A stretch of 64,000 bases of DNA from Telmatactis stephensoni (Eukaryota; Cnidaria; Anthozoa; Actiniaria; Isophelliidae): positions 496,001 to 560,000 of the forward strand of contig JALIZF010001708.1 in the NCBI GenBank assembly GCA_029948255.1. Direction: 5' to 3'. The position numbers and the translations under genes were made by a program. The notes beneath the pieces are model-generated. The model did not search any database and was not told where the DNA came from. It was given only the letters and a program-made list of their open reading frames with translations. Shown piece after piece: positions 60,429-64,000 of the stretch. Within the stretch, counting starts at the first letter, position 1, and every line of letters begins with the position of its first letter.

Positions 60429-60935
60429 ATGGCCGAAGACATCAGAAGGATGAAGTCCGTACGAGGTTCTTACAAGGGACACTGCACGCAAGAAGTAAAA
60501 AAAGCCGAAAGGTTGATGGAATCCGAACCATGCAACGTGACCGAACTATCAGCACTATTGGATAGACTAACCCGAAGATCCGATGAAATATCGCGTATGG
60601 ACACAAAGATCGCCCTACTCACGGATGAAGAAGACCTCGAAAAGGAAACTGAAGACGCCTTGTCGTTTCAAGACACGATATCGGACTGCACATTCAAGAT
60701 CATGCAGGCTTTGAAGACCAACCAGCAAGAAAATCCGGTGAGCTCTTTCCATGATAGTAATAGCTTAGGAAAAGCAGCTGTCCCACGAATCAATATCAAT
60801 CTTCCCAAACTAAGCATCAAATCGTTTGACGGAAACTCATTAGAATGGCTGACGTTCTGGGATAGCTTTAGCGCAGCAATTGACGAAAATTCTGGCCTGA
60901 ATGACATTGAAAAGATGAACAACTTCAGCTTTTGA
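60429..60935 (+). pseudogene. BEL gag, N-terminal part
   Basis: 168 codons from ATGG. A helical N-terminal region is followed by LPKLSIKSFDGNSLEWLTFW, the standard BEL/Pao gag motif (…L-P-x-F-x-G…W-x-F-W-D-x-F). The frame is lost at 60930, where the remaining capsid region is missing. Confidence 0.8.
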
Positions 60936-61430
60936 AGCGGAACGAGCCATGCGTTTCTTCGTGCATACTATTATAACCAAAGACTTTGTAAGGAAAAACA
61001 AGTTTTCATTTATACGCAAATTGTGGTAAGATTGTGCACATTGTTACAAACGAAATATTGCAAATACGATTGAAGCTTGGGCAGTTTTGAAGCGGCAGCG
61101 ATGGAAACGGATAGCGAGGAAGAATTTTCATTACACAGAACACTTTTTTCCAGACATTGCCGTGCTTTGAAAGCTCTGATTTGGAAACAATTTTGGGTGC
61201 TTCTTTGGAAGATCCAATTGAGGAAAGTGCTAACTCCGAGAAAGTCGAAAATATTGTAACTGTTGTTTCCAAAGTTAACCGGAAAATTGAAATCGTTTTT
61301 GATGAAGAACAAGAAGCTCTAAAAGCGACTCGAATCCCAGTCAATATCAAGATAAATACATCATGGGCTTTACGAGCGTGGGAAGAGTGCTTTCCAGAGA
61401 ACAACGATTTCAACACCCAAAATCAAGAAC
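60936..61430 (+). pseudogene. Foreign coding segment inside gag, resembling a QRICH1/ZMYM/KIAA1958-type N-terminal module
   Basis: Frame +2 from about 61157 reads SSDLETILGASLEDPI, then EALKATRIPVNIKINTSWAL and RAWEECFPE. The T-R-I-P-V-N-x-K-x-N-T-x-W-A-x-x-x-W block is typical of animal proteins related to QRICH1, ZMYM2-4 and Crypton-derived families, not of gag. Another frame just upstream (GSFEAAAMETDSEEEFSL) also looks coding. Probable capture or insertion. Family match is from memory and moderate. Confidence 0.45.
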
Positions 61431-61534
61431 CAAAACACGAAACTGAGCATACTGTAACGGTGATCATCGTTCCGATAATTACCACAAAGCAACAACAGTA
61501 CAAGAACGCCACTCACTACTTCGCCGGCTGCAAA

Positions 61535-64000
61535 GATGCTTTAACTGCCTGGGCACAAATCACGCGATAGTGAAGTGCTACTCCAAGAGACGATGTCTGA
61601 AATGCCAAAAGAAACATCATAAGTCAATTTGCAGTGAAACGTCACAAGGAGCCTCAGGTAAAACGACTTCTAACCAATCGACCACCAAGAACGAGGACGA
61701 AAGTACAGGCTATAAACCTATAGCCTCCCCAAACGATAAGAAAGCTCACATGGGATCAACTCGGACCACGTCCCACAGACAAGGACAAGTTCTCATGCAA
61801 ACCGCTACGGCAATAGCGATCGGCAATGGAGCGAGACAGTCACGAGTACACATCCTCTTTGACACAGGATCGCAAAGAACATTCATTACCCAAGACATGA
61901 AAAACAAGTTAAACCTCAAAGCCATACGCCAAGAAACTCTCAGTGTCACGACATTTGGCAATCTCGAAAGCAATACACAACAATACGACGTTGTCACATT
62001 AATGTTACATGCAAGAAACGAAAATCTACCAATAATAGCTCTCGTAACTCCAGTAATCTGCCCTCCATTGTCGGCAAATGTCTTCGAAATTCCCCCTGAG
62101 CTTAAAGGTCTGAAACTAGCAGACGAACTGATCGAGAATTCGGAAGTGAACATTGTAATCGGAAACGACCATTTCGGTCAACTGATCACAGGCAAGATGA
62201 TCAAAACGAGCAACGAAGCCATAATCGCTATGGAAAGTAAATTTGGGTGGCTTCTTTCAGGACCCACTTCCAACAATTGCAATGAAACAACAATACGATG
62301 TCAACGGACAGACGTCCAGCCGGCCGACGCAAAGCTCGACAATACACTGACCAAGTTTTGGGAAATCAGCCTAATCCCCAACGAAAGCAAACCCGACATC
62401 TCAGTCATAAAAACATTTGAGGAAACAATAAGATTCAACGGAACGACAGGGAGATACAGCGTCGATCTCCCATGGAAAGAGAACAAGAACGATCTACCAT
62501 CCAATCTCAGCCTGTGCGTAAAACGATTAACCAGTCTACAAAGAAGCCTTAACAAGAAGGACCAAGAACTCATCAAGAAATACGATAACCAACTACGGGA
62601 TCAACTCCAACTAGGATTCATAGAAAAAGTTGCAGACCTGAACAACCACGAGGGAATCCTACATTACATCCCTCATTTCCCAGTGTTCAAAGAGGAGAGC
62701 GCCACAACAAAGATGAGAATAGTATACGACGCGTCAGCAAAATGCACATCCAAATCACTCAGCCTAAACGACTGCCTACATACCGGAGAAAACCTTATGC
62801 AAGATCTCACAGGAATACTCATCAAATTTAGGAACCACAACATAGCATTCACCGCAGATATCGAAAAAGCATTTCTGCAGATTGAACTTCACGCAAGCGT
62901 CAGGGATGCAACACGATTCCTATGGTTGAAAGACATCGACAAACTAGCCACTGACTCAGGCAATCTGCAGACGTAAAGGTTCCAGCGCGTCTTATTCGGA
63001 GTGACATCATCACCATTCCTACTGATAGCAACCATACAGTACCACCTAAAGGAAATAAACACATGGATAGCGAAAGACCTCACAAGCTCCATGTATATGG
63101 ACAATGTCGTAACGGGCGCTGACTGCGAAGAAAGGGCTATAGAATACTACACACGGTCACGCGACTACCTGCAGCAGGCAGGGATGAACTTGCGCCAATG
63201 GATCTCCAACTCGTCCAATCTGAACACGAAAGCAGGCGAAGACAATGCTGCGGCAGGAAACACAACAGTTAAAGTACTTGGCCTCCGGCCTCAACTCCAA
63301 ATACCCAGACGATACTCAGAAACCACACCACCAACAAGCAACTCCACATCTTCTGCGATAGCAGCCAACAGGCTTATGGGGCAGTAGCGTACCTAAGAGG
63401 GATATCGAATGGTAAACCAATCACAAGCTTCCTGATTGCAAAAACAAGAATTGCCCCTGTAAAACAGCAAACCCTCCCTCGATTGGAGCTGCAAGCAGCT
63501 TTGCTAGGAGCCAACCTCTCAGAATACCTGAAAAAAGCACTACAACATGACAAAGAGACCGACGTAATCTATTGGAGCGACTCGCAAATCGTCATCTCAT
63601 GGCTTTCATCGAAGAAAAAACTACCCCAATTCGTCCGCAATCGAGTATGCAAAATAAAGGAAATCACAGGCCCCTACACGTGGAGATTCTGCCCATCAAC
63701 AGCAAACCCAGCCGACCTGTTAACTCGGGGAGTGAATACAGCGACATTTTACCAACAAAGAAATCTATGGTTTCAAGGACCCCCCTGGCTCCAAAAGTCA
63801 GATGACCACTGGCCAAACATTCCAGTCCCCAGGGAGGTACCAAACACTGAGTGTCCACAAATGGGAATCAGCATCAAACCGGAGCAATCCCCCAACTTAC
63901 TGAACATTATTGACATTACAAGGTACAGCAACCTAGTTGACGCGACCCGCGCAGTAGCCATGCTACTTCACTGCATAAGAAAATGGAGAAAGGCAACAGT
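61535..64000 (+). pseudogene. BEL gag zinc knuckles and pol (protease, reverse transcriptase, RNase H), broken
   Basis: Zinc knuckles sit at about 61537-61635 (C-x2-C-x4-H-x4-C, then CLKCQKKHHKSIC), with a frame change just before 61570. The protease site is ILFDTGSQRTF (about 61850). Reverse transcriptase blocks are KMRIVYDASAK, FTADIEKAFLQIEL and YMDNVVTG (the family's Y-x-D-D-like box). A TAA at 62974-62976 interrupts it in frame. RNase H residues (IYWSDSQIVISWL, NPADLLTRG) lie in another frame from about 63300. The element cannot make a full polyprotein. Confidence 0.85.

Larger units (their letters stand above)
60261..64000 (+). mobile_element. BEL/Pao LTR retrotransposon, broken, continues off the right edge
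   Basis: Order LTR, primer site, gag, zinc knuckles, aspartic protease, reverse transcriptase, RNase H. Integrase and 3' LTR would lie beyond 64000. Breaks: gag lacks its middle and contains a foreign segment; an in-frame stop splits the reverse transcriptase; the RNase H is in another frame. It is inserted in R3. Confidence 0.88.

Overview
The window is animal nuclear DNA, AT-rich and intron-dense, and looks like an anthozoan cnidarian, probably a stony coral. The evidence is spliced genes with GT/AG introns, a snoRNA inside a ribosomal-protein gene, BEL/Pao and Penelope-like retroelements, tRNA-derived SINEs, very many palindromic MITEs, and recently duplicated intronless histamine-N-methyltransferase-like genes. 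The species is an inference.

Layout. (1) 1-2640, minus strand: the 5' part of the ribosomal protein eS8 (RPS8) gene. Four exons are visible and the fourth runs off the left edge. A C/D-box snoRNA that fits SNORD46 lies in its third intron. (2) 3234-47080, plus strand: a head-to-head neighbour, a complete LOTUS/Tudor gene of the TDRD7 type. I assemble 27 exons that stay in frame (1218 aa, two LOTUS and four extended Tudor units). Such proteins act in germ granules and the piRNA/transposon-silencing pathway. (3) Its introns are packed with mobile DNA. The largest (16387-28156) is a nested set of transposons. An old element with GGCCCTG-type ends holds a 1.27 kb GGCAGAA element (itself carrying a palindrome) and a 9.54 kb TA-flanked transposon at 18213-27753.

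The 9.54 kb transposon is the most interesting object. It has 29-bp perfect inverted ends (31 bp with the TA duplications) and four apparently intact genes. These are a two-intron Tc1/mariner DD34E transposase (339 aa), a small protein with a C-terminal membrane anchor (103 aa), a BEN-domain protein (468 aa, five exons) and a 77-aa coiled-coil protein. The transposase and coiled-coil genes each end, 25-30 bp after the stop codon, in a textbook histone-mRNA 3' stem-loop followed by a shared TCAATGATCAT motif and AATAAA. TTTGGCGGGG (E2F-like) sites lie upstream of both genes. Together these suggest a DNA transposon that times its expression to S phase with histone-type mRNA ends.

(4) 47081-49600: spacer with palindromic elements and a 29-bp minisatellite. 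(5) 49600-60260: a segmental duplication in the order R1 - unique block with a tRNA-Tyr-like gene - M1 - R2 - M2 - R3. Each M unit (about 3 kb) carries an intact 298-aa HNMT-like gene, a CTT microsatellite, and a Penelope-like GIY-YIG fragment with a hammerhead-like core. (6) 60261-64000: a BEL/Pao retrotransposon (137-bp 5' LTR, tRNA primer site, gag, protease, RT, RNase H) inserted in R3. R1 preserves the empty site. It is broken by a stop, frameshifts and an unrelated coding segment in gag, and it runs off the right edge.
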